Shown here: piece after piece, positions 1 through 10,679 of the stretch
How positions within the stretch are numbered: the stretch's first letter is position 1
How the letters are laid out: each line of letters opens with the position of its first letter
Origin: Thalassia testudinum
Lineage: Eukaryota > Streptophyta > Magnoliopsida > Alismatales > Hydrocharitaceae
Assembly (NCBI GenBank): GCA_037157565.1
Contig: JAZHRO010000073.1
Coordinates: forward strand, 15,940,501-16,004,500
Length of the DNA: 64,000 nucleotides
Direction of reading: 5' to 3'
The notes under the pieces: model-generated
The model's input: only the letters and a program-made list of their open reading frames with translations
Databases searched by the model: none
Told to the model about the DNA's origin: nothing
Position numbers and translations under genes: made by a program

Positions 1-149
1 CCAACTAGCTGAAAAATAACCAATTCACATGCTTATAACTAGAGTAGCCACCATAACGTACCTTTTAACATCTATTTTAAGGATTCTTCATTGAATATCG
101 ATTAGTACTGACATCTTTTCTATTCCTTGTTCAAGTCTCCTTGCAGGAG

Positions 150-1490
150 ATGCCTCGACGAGGAGGTAGCGAGGCGAGCTGCGGATGCGACTGAAAATGA
201 GGTCGGAGGGGTGGGTGCGTTGAGCCCGACGCCTCAGTGGACCAGCCACTGCTCCCTGGCATTCAGGCCCAAGACCTCGCCCAGCTAATACGGGACATCG
301 TGCGAGCGGAGCTTCACCCACCGCCGCGAGCACCTCTCCCTGGGACTGCGGAGGGGGAGTCCTCTGTGGGACCACGAGACGGACACGGTGCTGGACGCGG
401 GGGAGAGGGTGGGCCTCCACCACACCCACCTTCCTCTGGCACTTCCGAGCATGAGGCTTCTTTACCTAGAGGCGTACCAGCTTCTCCACTTCAGCGCCAC
501 TATGAGCTTTTCGGATAGTTCTAGAAGCTGAAGCCCCCCTCCTTCAAGGGGTATGAGGACCTGACCGAGGCGGAGGCTGACTCGAGCAGATCGAGAGGGT
601 ATTTGACACCCTTCGCCCCCCTGTGGAGTGTTGCGTGGCCTTTTCCACGTACCAGCAGGAGAGCGCGGCACACAGGTGGTGGTGGGCAGTCAGAGCTCAG
701 GAGAGGGACGAGCTGACTTGGGACCAGTTCGTCACCCTCTTCTGCGAGCAGTACTTCCCCCAGACGTGGTAAGACCAGAGGAGGCGGGAGTTCCACACTC
801 TCCGCCAGGGAACGATGACTGTTAGCGCGTACCGCACGTGTTTCCTAGAGCTGTCTCATTTCGCAGCGACAACCATGGCTACCGAGGAGGAGCACCTTTG
901 GAGGTTCACCAAGGGGCTTTGTCCTGCTATGCGGGGGTATGTTAAACCCCTGAAGCTGCCTACATTCTCAAGGGTTGTGGAGGCAGATATGACGTATGAA
1001 GAGACCAACCCGTTCGCATGCAACACTGACAGTGGGCGGAAGAGGCCCTATCAGCCAGACTTCTCATAGGGTTGACGAGAGAGGAGGCACGTGGCACCCG
1101 CGGGAGAGCCGTCACGCTTTGCGGGGCCATCGGTGGCCTTTGGGGGCCCCCGATAAGGGCCAGTTGCCAGCACTGGACCCCCGCCCAGGCTTCAGCAGGG
1201 ACCCACTGAGGGCGGGAGTCGAGTCCCCCTTTACTACCAGTGTGGCCAGCTAGGCCACATCAGGAGGGACTGCCCGTCTAGGGTTGGAGGTCAGTAGATG
1301 CTTCCTACGTCGAGCACTAGAGGGCAAGCAGGAGGCCACGGTTTCCAGGCGCGAGGAGGAGGACAGCAGTCACGGGGAGGGTACCGGCCGACAGCTACCC
1401 GTCCGACCCAGAGTTGGGCTGCTTCGTCCGCAACAAGGGCTGAGGGGCATATCAACACCCTAACACACAAGGATGCCAGAGCTTTAGGAT
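150..1490 (+). pseudogene. gag: Chromovirus gag, broken, with defective CCHC knuckle
   Basis: Gag would form the virus-like particle and bind genomic RNA. The ATG at 150 opens an MPRRGG-type start common in this lineage, but that frame stops after 14 codons and the reading shifts frame several times. The capsid core is readable at about 680-1020, with an ERDELTWDQFVTLFCEQYFP stretch and then an LPTFSRVVEADMTYEE stretch. A zinc knuckle lies at 1232-1273 (YQCGQLGHIRRDC), but the first cysteine codon reads TAC (Tyr), so the CX2CX4HX4C set is incomplete. The segment after 1290 is the basic linker to protease. Strand and identity are certain; the exact limits are approximate. Confidence 0.8.
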
Positions 1491-1495
1491 GAGTA

Positions 1496-1771
1496 GTGGC
1501 AGGTATGGTTTCAGTTTTCAGCAGACTTGTTTACACGCTGTTCGATTATGGTGTTACGCACTCTTTTATCGCTGCCAGTTTTGCTGTTAGCTTAGGGCAG
1601 GACTGTATGTTTTTAGAGGATCCATTCATTATCAGAGGTTCGGGTGGTCAGCTGTTTGTGACTGAGGAGGTGTTCACAGGTTGTGAGGTCAGTGTTGGGG
1701 GACACAGCCTTCCCGCTGACCTGATTATGATACAAATGGAGGACTTTGGCATAATTCTGGGGATGGACTAG
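1496..1771 (+). pseudogene. Chromovirus aspartic protease, active site altered
   Basis: This is the retropepsin-type protease that would cut the Gag-Pol polyprotein. The readable segment contains LFDYGVTHSFI where the family has LFDSGATHSFI, so the catalytic D-S/T-G triad is D-Y-G here and the enzyme would be inactive. The segment ends in the conserved ILGMD motif followed by TAG at 1769-1771, where Trp (TGG) is expected. The same frame then continues into the RT linker. Neighbours are gag on the left and RT directly on the right. Confidence 0.8.
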
Positions 1772-2668
1772 CTGTCCGCTTACCATGCCTTGGTGGACTG
1801 CTTTGAGAGGAAGATCATCTTCTCCATACCAGAGTTGCCTTCTTTCGAGTTCCACGGGCAGCCAGTGGACGGAGGCTTTAGGTGCATTTCTGCACTTCGA
1901 GTGGCGAGACTTTTGGGCCAGGGGTGTGAGGGCTTCCTAGCTTGTGTGGTGGCGGAGCCCAACCCTGTGGCAGACTTCCAGAGTATCCCGATGGTTAGAG
2001 AGTACCCTGACGTGTTCCCAGATGAGTTGTCAGGACTACCGCCCGAGCGTGAGATCGAGTTTGAGATCTCACTGGTACCGGGGACCAGCCCCACTTCTAC
2101 AGCACCGTACAGGATGGCACCACTTAAGCTGCGAGAGCTCAAGTCTCAGTTGCAGGATCTTCTGGAGAAGGGCTTTGTGAGGCCCAGTGCATCTCCATGG
2201 GGAGCCCCGGTATTGTTCGTAAAGAAGAAGGATGGTACCCTATGCCTTTGTGTGGACTACAGACAGCTGAATAGGGTTACCATCAAGAACAGGTATCCGC
2301 TGCCAAGGATTGATGACTTGTTTGACCAACTGCGAGGTGCCACTGTATTCTCCAAGATAGACTTGAGGTCTGGATACCACCAGTTGAGGATCAAGGAGGC
2401 AGACGTCTCCAAGACAGCTTTCCGCACCCGGTACGGACACTATGAGTTTTTTGTCATGCCGTTTGGGCTAACCAATGCTCCCGCTGCCTTCATGGACTTG
2501 ATGAACCGGGTGTTCAGACCGTACTTGGACCAGTTTGTGGTGGTATTCATTGATGATGTGCTCATCTATTCTGGAGATCAGGCACAGCATGGACAACACT
2601 TGCGGATGGTTTTAGACACACTGAGACGACGTAGGCTATACTCTAAATATAGCAAGTGCGAGTTCTAG
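1772..2668 (+). pseudogene. Chromovirus reverse transcriptase
   Basis: This is an RNA-dependent DNA polymerase domain, open for about 292 codons from 1790. In order it shows the linker ([20 protein letters not shown]), the PYRMAP start of RT, the VDYRQLN block, [15 protein letters not shown] with the first catalytic Asp, the [12 protein letters not shown] block, and the FIDDVLIYS catalytic pair at about 2545-2575. It closes at a TAG at 2666-2668 where Trp is usual (CEFWL). The RT core is the least damaged part of the element. Both flanking stops can be explained by single G-to-A changes. Confidence 0.92.
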
Positions 2669-3760
2669 TTGAGGGAGGTGACCTTCTTGGGTCATGTGAT
2701 CTTCGGGGATGGCTTGGTTGTGGACCCAGCCAAGGTTGAGGCAGTGCTCAGGTGGGAGAGACCGCGTATAGTTACTGAGATCAACAGTTTCTTGGGACTG
2801 GCAGGCTACTATAGGCGATTTATCAGGGGCTTCTTGCAGATTGTACGTCCTTTGACACAGCTGACCCAAAAGGACGTACCATTTACTTGGACAGACGCTT
2901 GTGAGGCATGTTTTCAGGAGCTGAAGGAGAGGCTGACTTCGGCTCCTGTGCTCACCATCCCAGACAGTAGTGGCAGGTTCGTTGTATACATGGACACCTC
3001 TTTGCAGGGGTTAGGGGGTGTGCTCATGCAGAGGGGTCATGTTGTCGCTTACGCTTCGCGGCAACTGAAGCCCCATGAGCATAGCTACCCCACCCACGAC
3101 CTGGAGTTGGTAGCTGTCGTCTTCGCGCTGAAGACTTGGAGGCACTACTTGTACGGTGAGACCTTTGAGATTTTCACAGATCATAAGAGCCTTAGATACT
3201 TGTTTGATCAGAAGGAGCTCAACATGAGACAAAGACGTTGGTTGGAGCTCTTGAAGGACTATGACTGCAGCATTTCCTACCACCCGAGAAAGGCCAATGT
3301 GGTGGCTGACGCCTTGAGCCAGAAGGCACCCGCCCACTTGGCCAGTTTACAGGCATGGAGTTGGAGCCTCATGGAAGAGATGGGCAGCTGGAGGCCCCTA
3401 GAGTTACTGGGGCACTATGGGGCAGTGACTGTGACACGACAGACGAGGACAAAGCTGATAGACCGCATCATCACTGGACAGATGGCCGACCCATACTTAC
3501 AGTCATTGCGTGACAGCGTACTGTTAGGAGACCCTGGGGACTTCTCCTTTACAGATGAGGTGCTACGCATGAGGGGATGGTTGTGCATTCCCAGAGATGA
3601 GGAGTTGTTAAGAGAGCTCCTGACTGAGGCACACGGTTCCAAGTTCACCATATATCCAGGAAACACAAAGATGTACCATGATTTGAGATGCAACTTTTGG
3701 TGGAGGGGAATGAAGCAGGATGTAGGTGAATTCGTACAGCAGTGTTTAGTGTGCCAGTAG
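2669..3760 (+). pseudogene. Chromovirus RT thumb, RNase H and integrase zinc domain
   Basis: This continues pol in the same frame after one stop. VTFLGHVI and [15 protein letters not shown] form the RT thumb. The RNase H domain follows from about 2970 ([16 protein letters not shown], then [15 protein letters not shown], then VVADALSQK). The H2C2 zinc-binding part of integrase lies near 3620-3760 ([20 protein letters not shown], ending CLVCQ). In RNase H the expected first Asp is present. The frame ends at a TAG at 3758-3760 where Gln (CAG) is usual, and the integrase continues beyond it. Confidence 0.9.
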
Positions 3761-4860
3761 GTGAAGGCTGAGCATCAGAGGCCTGTGGGGCCATTGCAGC
3801 CACTTCCAGTGCCAGAGTGGAAGTGGGAGAGCATCACCAAGGACTTGGTGGTGGGCCTGCCCGTTACCCAGTGAGGACACAACGCAGTCTGGGTGATCGT
3901 TGACAGATTGACGAAGACGACACGTTTCTTGCCGATTCGAGTCACCTTGGGACCAGCACAGTTGGCAGAGAGGTATATCCGCGATGTGGTACGTCTACAC
4001 AGAGTTCCACGGGAGATCGTATCCGACCGAGATACCCGTTTACGTCCCAGTTTTGGGCTAAGTTTCAGCAGGCCCTGGGGACGCGGTTGAGGTTCAGTAC
4101 AGCATACCACCCCCAGACAGACGGACAGTCTAAGCGCATGATACACACTTGAGGACCTTTTGCATGCTTGTGTACTAGACTGGAGGGGCTCTTGGGAGGA
4201 GCACTTGCCCCTGGCGAAGTTTGCATATAATAACAGTTATCACTCGAGCATCGGCATGGCACCCTACGAGGCTCTGTATGGATGGAGGTGTATGGCACCC
4301 TTGAGTTGGGTTGAGGTGGGGACCAAGTGGGAGGTGATCGAGCTCACAAGCGACTTCGCACTGTCAGGAGCAGATAGAAGAGCTATGCAGATCAAAAACG
4401 TAGAGAGGTGCAATTTGAGGTTGGGGACCACGTCTTCCTTCATGTTTCGCCCATGAAGGGCCTACAGCGATTTGGGGTGAGAGGGAAGCTCGTGCCGAGG
4501 TTCATGGGACCCTTTGAGGTCCTAGAGCGGGTTGGACCCGTTGCTTATAGGTTTGCCCTTCCTCCCTAGCTTTCTGGTGTGCACGACATGTTCCTCGTGT
4601 CCAACCTCAGGAGGTACATCGTCGATCCCAGTCACGTCCTGAGCCACGAGAGCGTCGAGGTAGGTGACGACCTGACCTACCCCAAGCGGCCAGTGTAGAT
4701 TCTCAACAAAGCCATCCGGAGTCTGAGATGGAAGCAAGTACCCCTAGTGAAGGTCATGTGGAGGAGCCAGCGGTACAAGGAGGCTACCTGGGAGCCTAAG
4801 GTGGCGATGCGGGAGCGGTACGTGGAGCTCTTTGAGGGTATGTCTTTTTGGATAGGCTTC
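3761..4860 (+). pseudogene. Chromovirus integrase core and chromodomain-like tail
   Basis: The integrase core reads as WVIVDRLTKTTRFLPI (first catalytic Asp), EIVSDRDTR (second Asp) and AYHPQTDGQSKRMI, where the normal SERTIQ-type Glu motif is damaged. A frameshift follows, then a region with FAYNNSYHSSIGMAPYEALY. Sequence between about 4395 and 4450 is shortened compared with the family. After 4560 the frame reads VHDMFLVSNLRRY and, at about 4735-4840, VMWRSQRYKEATWEP, the shape of the chromodomain that targets such integrases to heterochromatin. At least four stops or shifts break this stretch. Confidence 0.82.
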
Positions 4861-4955
4861 TGTCCTCTTTGAGTTTGTTATGCGTATATTATTCTTTTTC
4901 CACACCCTAGTTAGCGCAAGTTTCGGGGACGAAACCTCCTTTGAGTTTGATATGT

Positions 4956-7689
4956 TGTTAAGACCCGAGGCATCAAAACACTTTAAGACGTCTGGGAGTT
5001 GGTCCAGACATCTGGACGCCTTCCCAGATGTCTGGAAATAAATTTTTGCGTGCGTTTGATCGAAAATGAAAACCCGTCGACCTGCAATACCTTCCCCCCC
5101 CATTCCTACTTATATCCTCTCCCCTCTCCTTTGTTCACCATATCCACCCGTCTCCTCCTTCCTCCAGTGCGAGCGCGAGAGCGAGAGTGAGAGCGAGCCG
5201 CCGCTACTGCCGGGTGCAGTGGCGGAGAGGAGAGGGGCAGCAAGAAGGAAGAGGAGAGAGCACGTGTGCCGTGAGGGAGAGAGCTCGCTGGAGCAGCTCG
5301 AGGTCAGCCAGCGGGCACGTGGAAGAGCATTGTGCTGGGGAGGTTCCCCCAGTGTTAATGCAGCTCAGGCAGCGGGAGGACGAGCGTAGCGCGACCGCGT
5401 GCAGCGGGAAGAAGTCGAAGGAGGTTCTGATTCTAGGAATTTTTTCCAGAATCAAACTTCTGGACCTACATCCAGATGACGTAGGCGACATCTGGAGGGA
5501 GCTCCAGACGACTGAGAGGTACGTATTTCCTCCTATACCTCCTTTTGCGGATACGGCCATGCAGGCCATTCCGCCGAGGTTCTGAGACGTGTCGTGTTGA
5601 GAAAGTTTTCATCGTGCGTGCAGGATTCATTTCGGGAAGGCACAGGGACATGCCCTCCCATGCAATTTAGACGTCTAGGCAAGGCACCAGACGGCGAAGA
5701 GCATCTCCAGATGTCCGGAGAGGTGGTCGGATGTCTGGAACTGGGTCCAGATGGTTCAGTAGGATCCCTGGATGTCTGAGGAGCAGTGCCGAGTGAGGTA
5801 TGACCTGGACCACTTTTTAAGACGTCTGGAAGGTGTTCCAGACATCTGATTTGAGTCAGACTTGTCATTTTTGACCCGTTTAGGGTCCGTTCGAGGTCTG
5901 ATTTCCGCATTTAAGATTTCGTTCTTCTCAGAATTAGTTCCTCTACTTGTTTGAAATACTTTTATCCTATTCTGAGTGGTTCCTTGTGATTGATCCTTGT
6001 GTTAGGACCTCATTCTGTTGCGGCTTTGGGGGTCGCGGAGGCACGTGGACCTGCCGATCACGCCCCCATTACTCCCGATTTTGCTGGTAGAGTGGCTTCC
6101 CTTAGTTAATTACAAACATTAATGCATATCTAACATAAATGCTAGATCCTAGGGTATAGCAGGAATCCTAGGACCTGGAAACTAGATTGAATGATAAATC
6201 CTAGGGTGTGGCATGAATTCTAGGAACAGAAACACTGAAGCGAATGTCTTGAATGTCTGAATTGCAGTCTTGGATAAGTAGATAGAATAATGATAATTGC
6301 ATGTAATTGGATAACAGCTACCTGTGAAATGTAGAGTACTGTTGCTAGTAACTGTTACATGTAATTTCTATTGGTTGAAATTAAATACGAGCTCCTTGTA
6401 TATAAATTGGAAAGGAAAAGAAGTTGAATGTTGGAAACATGTACTATATGCGAATAAACCTGAAATGATGAAACCTAGAATGGCTTGGCCTGAGAAACAT
6501 GAGCATGAACCCTACGGGGAATTAGGAGAACTCCTGGAAATAGATGGAATGGAACTGGAAAAGTGAATGTGAAAGTGTGTTGTCTCTTGGGTACGTAGTA
6601 CCAAGGGAAGCACATGTTACCTCTTAGTGCAGAGGGGAGCCAGCTACCCTAGGGGCCCAACGTTAGGTCTAGCCACTTTTTACCGACTTCTGGCCCTCGC
6701 ATACACAGTACCGGGGAGAGATACTAGTGTAGGGAGAGAGCTAGCCACCCCACGGGCCCCGGGGTTCAGCTAACTGTCCTACACCGACTTGTTAGGCCCA
6801 CTGGGAAAACCAAGGTAGTCAGGCGAGGGTGCGCGGACTGTGGAGGGGCAGGACCCCTATTTGGTTACTGTGGAGGGGTTGGGCCCCTGTTACTGAGAGG
6901 GCTCTGCCCTATACTGATTCCATGCTGTGCTTTGGGCGCACCTGTTAATGGAAACGACTGACCGCATGCCAGTGCGGGGTAGCTACCCATGCGTTTATCA
7001 CGCATGCCGTAGTCACCTTTACACCTGTCAGCGACCTTGGGGTGGTTGACTGAGGGTAAGACCACCACGGGGGACTCTCCCGGCCAGGAGAGCACCACAT
7101 GTGACTTCTACTTTTCGAAAAATACTGTAATCAAGATCGTTCCCACGAGGAACATTCAAGATCAAGAGAAAGACCTGAGAAATAAACTAAGAAAGAGTAA
7201 ATAGATAAATAAAGAAAGAAATTAAAAACAACAGCTACTTATTGCCTTTACTGTTTTTCATAGCTAGCTGGTTGCCACTCTACTCAGCATTTCGCTGACG
7301 TGTCATAGTTGTCACCTTTTCCAGGACCAGGTGTTGAGTAGCCAGAGCCTACGGCTGTGGAGGGTGCTGGGCCTGGTAGAGCCCAGTAGTTGTACTTTTG
7401 TTGTACCCATTTTTCTATAGTAGTGAGTATTCTGTTACACCTTTGTACTCTTTTCTTGTAAACTTCATATTTCTGTACCTGTTTTTAATTCTCTACTGTT
7501 GTGGTGGTGTGTACTGTAGTAATTCTTTTATTTACTACTGTACTTTTGTTACTGTTAGTTACTTGCATGGTGAATGTGATTTATTTTACTACTTTTTGGT
7601 TACTTTCTCGTTGGATGACTGGTTCTTGGGATCAGTCGAGTCGGTCCGATTCTCGTGTCCTGTAGGGATTCGGAAACCGGGTCGTAACA
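4956..7689 (+). repeat. 3' LTR of the chromovirus, 2734 bp
   Basis: The LTR starts TGTTAAGACCC and ends GGGTCGTAACA, an imperfect terminal inverted repeat (10 of 11 bases) with the TG...CA ends expected of an LTR. The left limit lies just after the integrase remnant and a short hairpin (TTTCGGGGACGAAA, 4921-4934). No clear polypurine tract remains before it. The right limit is confirmed because CACTA transposase reading begins at 7690. A TATA-like TTATAT lies near 5110, before a pyrimidine-rich stretch. Four clusters of CCAGA/TCTGG inverted repeats occupy 4981-5850. No coding function is assigned. Confidence 0.88.
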
Positions 7690-8430
7690 GTCCACAATAA
7701 TCCAGCATGCATATTAAAGAATTCTTTTCTGTGTACATCATATGTACGAATGTCATTACACCGCAACAGTTTCAGTTCATCTATCAATGGTTGAAGATAA
7801 ACGTCAATTGCATTTCCTGACTACTTTGAATTGGGGATGACGAGGGTCAACATCATAAACAATGATCGCATGCAAAGTCATGCTGGTAAGTTGTAAGTTA
7901 CCATTACAACTGACTAAATTGAATAGGATGGGTACATGTTCTTGAAAGGATTAAACCAATCGCTTGCAAGACCCAATCTGACATTTCTTGCATCTTCTGT
8001 AAATGTTAAATGAGTGCTGACAAACATTTTCCACTCTTCTAAATCTACAAGATGACGAATGTGACCATCTTGTGACATGTTATTCTTATGCCATGTCATC
8101 AAATTTGCAGTTCTACTTGATATAAAAAGGCGTTGAAGTCTAAGAATCAATGGAAAGTAACGTAGAACCTTCTCTGGTTGTTTTTGGGCTCTTGTATTTA
8201 GTGAATTTTCCACGTTAAATCTCTTAACACCACACTGTGGACAACTAGTCAACTCTGCATATTTATTTCTGCATAACACAATCATTTGGACAAGCATCAA
8301 TTTTCTTGCAATTTAAACCAAGTCCATGAATCTGTTTCTTTACTTCATACCATGTCTTTGGATAACCTTTCGTATCATTTAAAAGCTCTCCGTAACCTAG
8401 GGGTTAGAATACCTTTTATTTGGCCTCAAG
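7690..8430 (-). pseudogene. TNP2-like CACTA transposase (Transposase_21), fragment
   Basis: TNP2 is the DDE transposase of En/Spm elements. Read on the - strand from about 8430, it shows NDTKGYPKTWYEVKKQI, then GLGLNCKKIDACPNDC, a frameshift near 8272, RNKYAELTSCPQCGVKRF with a Cys pair, VLRYFPLILRLQRLF, and NVRLGLASDWFNPF. After a TAG it continues as VTYNLPA, LCMRSLFMMLTLVIP, NAIDVYLQPLIDEL and YDVHRKEFFNMHAGLLW. That last motif reaches 7690, directly against the retrotransposon LTR, so the gene is cut by that insertion. At least three stops (two at Trp positions) and one frameshift are visible. The N-terminus is not recognised upstream. Confidence 0.9.
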
Positions 8431-9540
8431 TGCATCTAGATTTGTGCAAGTTTATATCTATAAATTCATTAAAATAATAACATCAAAGAAATATAAAGTT
8501 GGTGCATAATAGAATCAAATTTAATTTTTTAAATCAATCAAACATACATAATAAAATCAAATAAATAGTTAGAAGAAAGTGGGTACACCACACACTCAAG
8601 AGTGAATTGAGAGATTATGCCCAATTGGGTGTTTGGGATTCAATTTGGTTTGAAACAGATTTAATTGATGTCTATAGAATGACATGAAAGTGCCTCATTA
8701 ATGAATACTCAAATCTCAAACACAGACTATCACGCAAATTCCATACTCAACCAAAATATTCCAGAATTTTATCAATTCAAAAATGGCACATTGAACTGAT
8801 TTAAATGTCTACTTGGTCTAAATTGCATTCAAACAGTTTGAAGACCAAGTTTAACTTGAAACCAAATTTTCAGATCAAATATCAGTAAACCCAATTTTCG
8901 TACTCCATCAGAGCCCAAAGTCAAAAAGATGAAAACCAAGTGTTCTAAATGTCTACTCCAACAATCGAAGAAGTAAAATCTGATGAGTGAAGAAATAATC
9001 ATCACCCAACTGGCAACCTCTATAACAGCAGTGCAAGCTTCTTTTAGGGAGATAAAGGCAACCCTCAACAAGCAAAGGAGGAGGTGATACGCACCCAGCT
9101 ATAGTGCCATGTGGCTCTGAGGTGGCAACCCCACCAAGCTATCTACCCAAATATCTAATTGAGGGTCATTTTTGAGTTTGGAGTCCTCGAGTCATAAGGT
9201 AAGAGATCGCAAGAGCATGAGGAGATCTTCAAATGATCTACATCATTAAATGAAGAGGAGTGTGGAGACCATTTTGATGAAAGCTTGGGAAGAGGGGCCA
9301 TTCCCAAGCAAACCATGCATGTAGGAGGAAAGGAGTAAGGCTTGATTTGTGCTCTCATGTTCACACTATCTATAGCATGATGTGAAAATCAAATTAGAGT
9401 TTTAAGGTTTACCAACCTCTGATTTGGTTTTCAGTGAGTTTCATATTGTTCCTAGAGTGATTGTGACAAGTGAAATGTGGATTTAATTGGTCAATTTGCT
9501 AAATCAATCAAACATACATAATACAATCAAATGAACATTT
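8431..9540. other. CACTA interior, no recognisable gene
   Basis: This AT-rich stretch lies upstream (on the - strand) of the transposase remnant. No coding homology was recognised. An approximately 65 bp sequence at 8529-8593 (AAATCAATCAAACATACATA onward) recurs imperfectly at 9500-9563, so the roughly 900 bases between may be an insertion or a duplication. Nothing else was seen. Confidence 0.5.
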
Positions 9541-9548
9541 AGAAAAAT

Positions 9549-9725
9549 GTGGGTACACCCCACGATCAATCAAACAAATTTAATTTAACATACAAAGCAA
9601 GTGGGTACACCCCACAATCATAAACATAATTCACATTCTAAACCTAGGTGGGTACACCCACATTCTAAACCTAAGTGGGCACACCCCACTTTCTAAACAT
9701 TGAAATTAAAGTGGGTACACCCCAC
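9549..9725. repeat. Cluster of hyphenated palindromes GTGGGTACACCCCAC
   Basis: Five copies of a 14-15 bp motif, GTGGG-TACA-C(C)CCAC or close variants, lie at 9549-9563, 9601-9615, 9648-9661, 9675-9689 and 9711-9725. A sixth variant is at 8579-8593. Each is an inverted repeat with a short loop. Clustered short motifs near the ends of CACTA elements usually bind the element's TNPA-like protein, so that role is inferred. The motif differs from the GACGGTTTTAA repeats nearer the TIR. Confidence 0.7.
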
Positions 9726-9904
9726 ATTCATGCATACAAATATAACATTATATTTAATAGAAAAATGCGCACATTCATACCTTGTGAAATATGTAAATCG
9801 AGGTGCACGTGTCCAATGGCGACTATAACCTAAATCAAATATCGCAAATCAAATATGATAATTGTTAACTTGTAATAAAAATTAATTTAAAAAATTAAAT
9901 GATG

Positions 9905-10345
9905 GGGATGAGAGTGGGTTTGAGAGTAGGAGGAGGGAGGACAGATGGTGGGAGGTAGGGGGAGGAGGTAGTGGCGGGAGGAGGGGCGGATGGGGCAGGA
10001 GGCGGGTGGATGTGGGGAGGGGACAGTAGGGGTAGGAGGGGCGGATCGGGGAGGAGGTGGGCGGCGCCGTGGGGATCGACGAGGAGAAGGGGGCCACGAT
10101 TCCATCTAGACGAGGAGGTGGGCGACGCTATGGAAGGAGGAGGTGGGCGACAGCATCGAAGGAGGAGGAGCGCGAGCAGGAGGGGGATGCCCATGGGAGG
10201 AGGAGGAGGACGACCATAGGAGGAGGAGGAGCGGTGCTCACTAAGGAAGAGGCGGCGATACGACCAAAGGTTGGGCATTGCGGGTTGTGGGCACTTCGGG
10301 GAAGAAGATAGGATGGAAAGAAAGGGAAGGGTTCTAGGGGATGGA
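9905..10345. repeat. GGA-rich low-complexity tract
   Basis: This is a purine-rich, imperfect GGAGGA-type tract with high G content in otherwise AT-rich DNA. Open frames on both strands (proline- and serine-rich on the - strand, glycine- and arginine-rich on the +) are by-products of the triplet repeat and resemble no known domain. It lies between the palindrome cluster and the subterminal repeats of the CACTA element. Confidence 0.6.
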
Positions 10346-10369
10346 GCACTGCGAGCTAATATTCCACAT

Positions 10370-10679
10370 TTCACAACGATTTTATATAAAATCGTCTTCT
10401 AAAGATGGGTTAGGGTGCAAACTTTCACGGTGAATGGAATTTTGGCGAATGATATACATGACAGTTATATATAAAACCAATGTGTATATCAATGTAGGGA
10501 CCTCCACACATAAGATGGGGTATTGCTGGTAAATATAAATGATGATTTAATTAAAACAATCGTCTATATCATTAATAAGACGGTTTTAAAGCTGTCGTCT
10601 ATATATTCTGCTATAGACGACGGTTTTAACAAAAACTATTGCTACAAAAGCATCACGAAAATCCATTTTTCTAGTAGTG
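10370..10679. repeat. CACTA subterminal repeats and TIR
   Basis: The repeats include a perfect 20 bp palindrome at 10376-10395 (arms ACGATTTTAT), direct copies of GACGGTTTTAA near 10592 and 10619, and inverted copies of TCGTCTATAT near 10561 and 10602. The stretch ends in the TIR at 10666-10679. Such subterminal arrays are transposase-binding regions in En/Spm elements. No gene is present. Confidence 0.8.

Larger units (their letters stand above)
1..7689 (+). mobile_element. Decayed Ty3/gypsy chromovirus (Tekay/Del-like), 3' part
   Basis: This is an LTR retrotransposon entering from the left edge. In order it shows leader, gag, CCHC knuckle, protease, RT, RNase H, integrase, a chromodomain-like tail and a 3' LTR. 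Domain order and wording (for example the [11 protein letters not shown] motif and the end [13 protein letters not shown] of the protease-RT linker) fit the plant Tekay/Del chromoviruses. The first 149 bases show no LTR end and no primer-binding site, so the 5' LTR is outside the window or lost. Frameshifts and stops occur in every domain, so the copy cannot make a polyprotein. It is inserted in a CACTA transposase gene, as shown at its right end. Confidence 0.93.
7690..10679 (-). mobile_element. CACTA (En/Spm) transposon, right-hand part
   Basis: This is a class II transposon fragment. It ends at 10666-10679 in TTTTTCTAGTAGTG, the complement of the canonical CACTACTAGAAAAA terminus. It has subterminal repeats (10370-10665) and carries a TNP2-type transposase on the - strand. 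The left boundary is the chromovirus insertion, so the remaining transposase and other TIR should lie beyond the left edge of the window. It sits in a copia LTR, which resumes at 10680. A 3 bp target duplication next to the TIR would be ATT, but its partner is not in view. Confidence 0.9.

Noticed and set aside
9540..9725. CRISPR-like array
   Set aside because: Units are short palindromes with uneven spacing inside a plant CACTA element, and no cas genes are present.
9895..10374. 159-codon Pro/Ser-rich frame
   Set aside because: Product of the GGA triplet-like repeat; frames are open on both strands.
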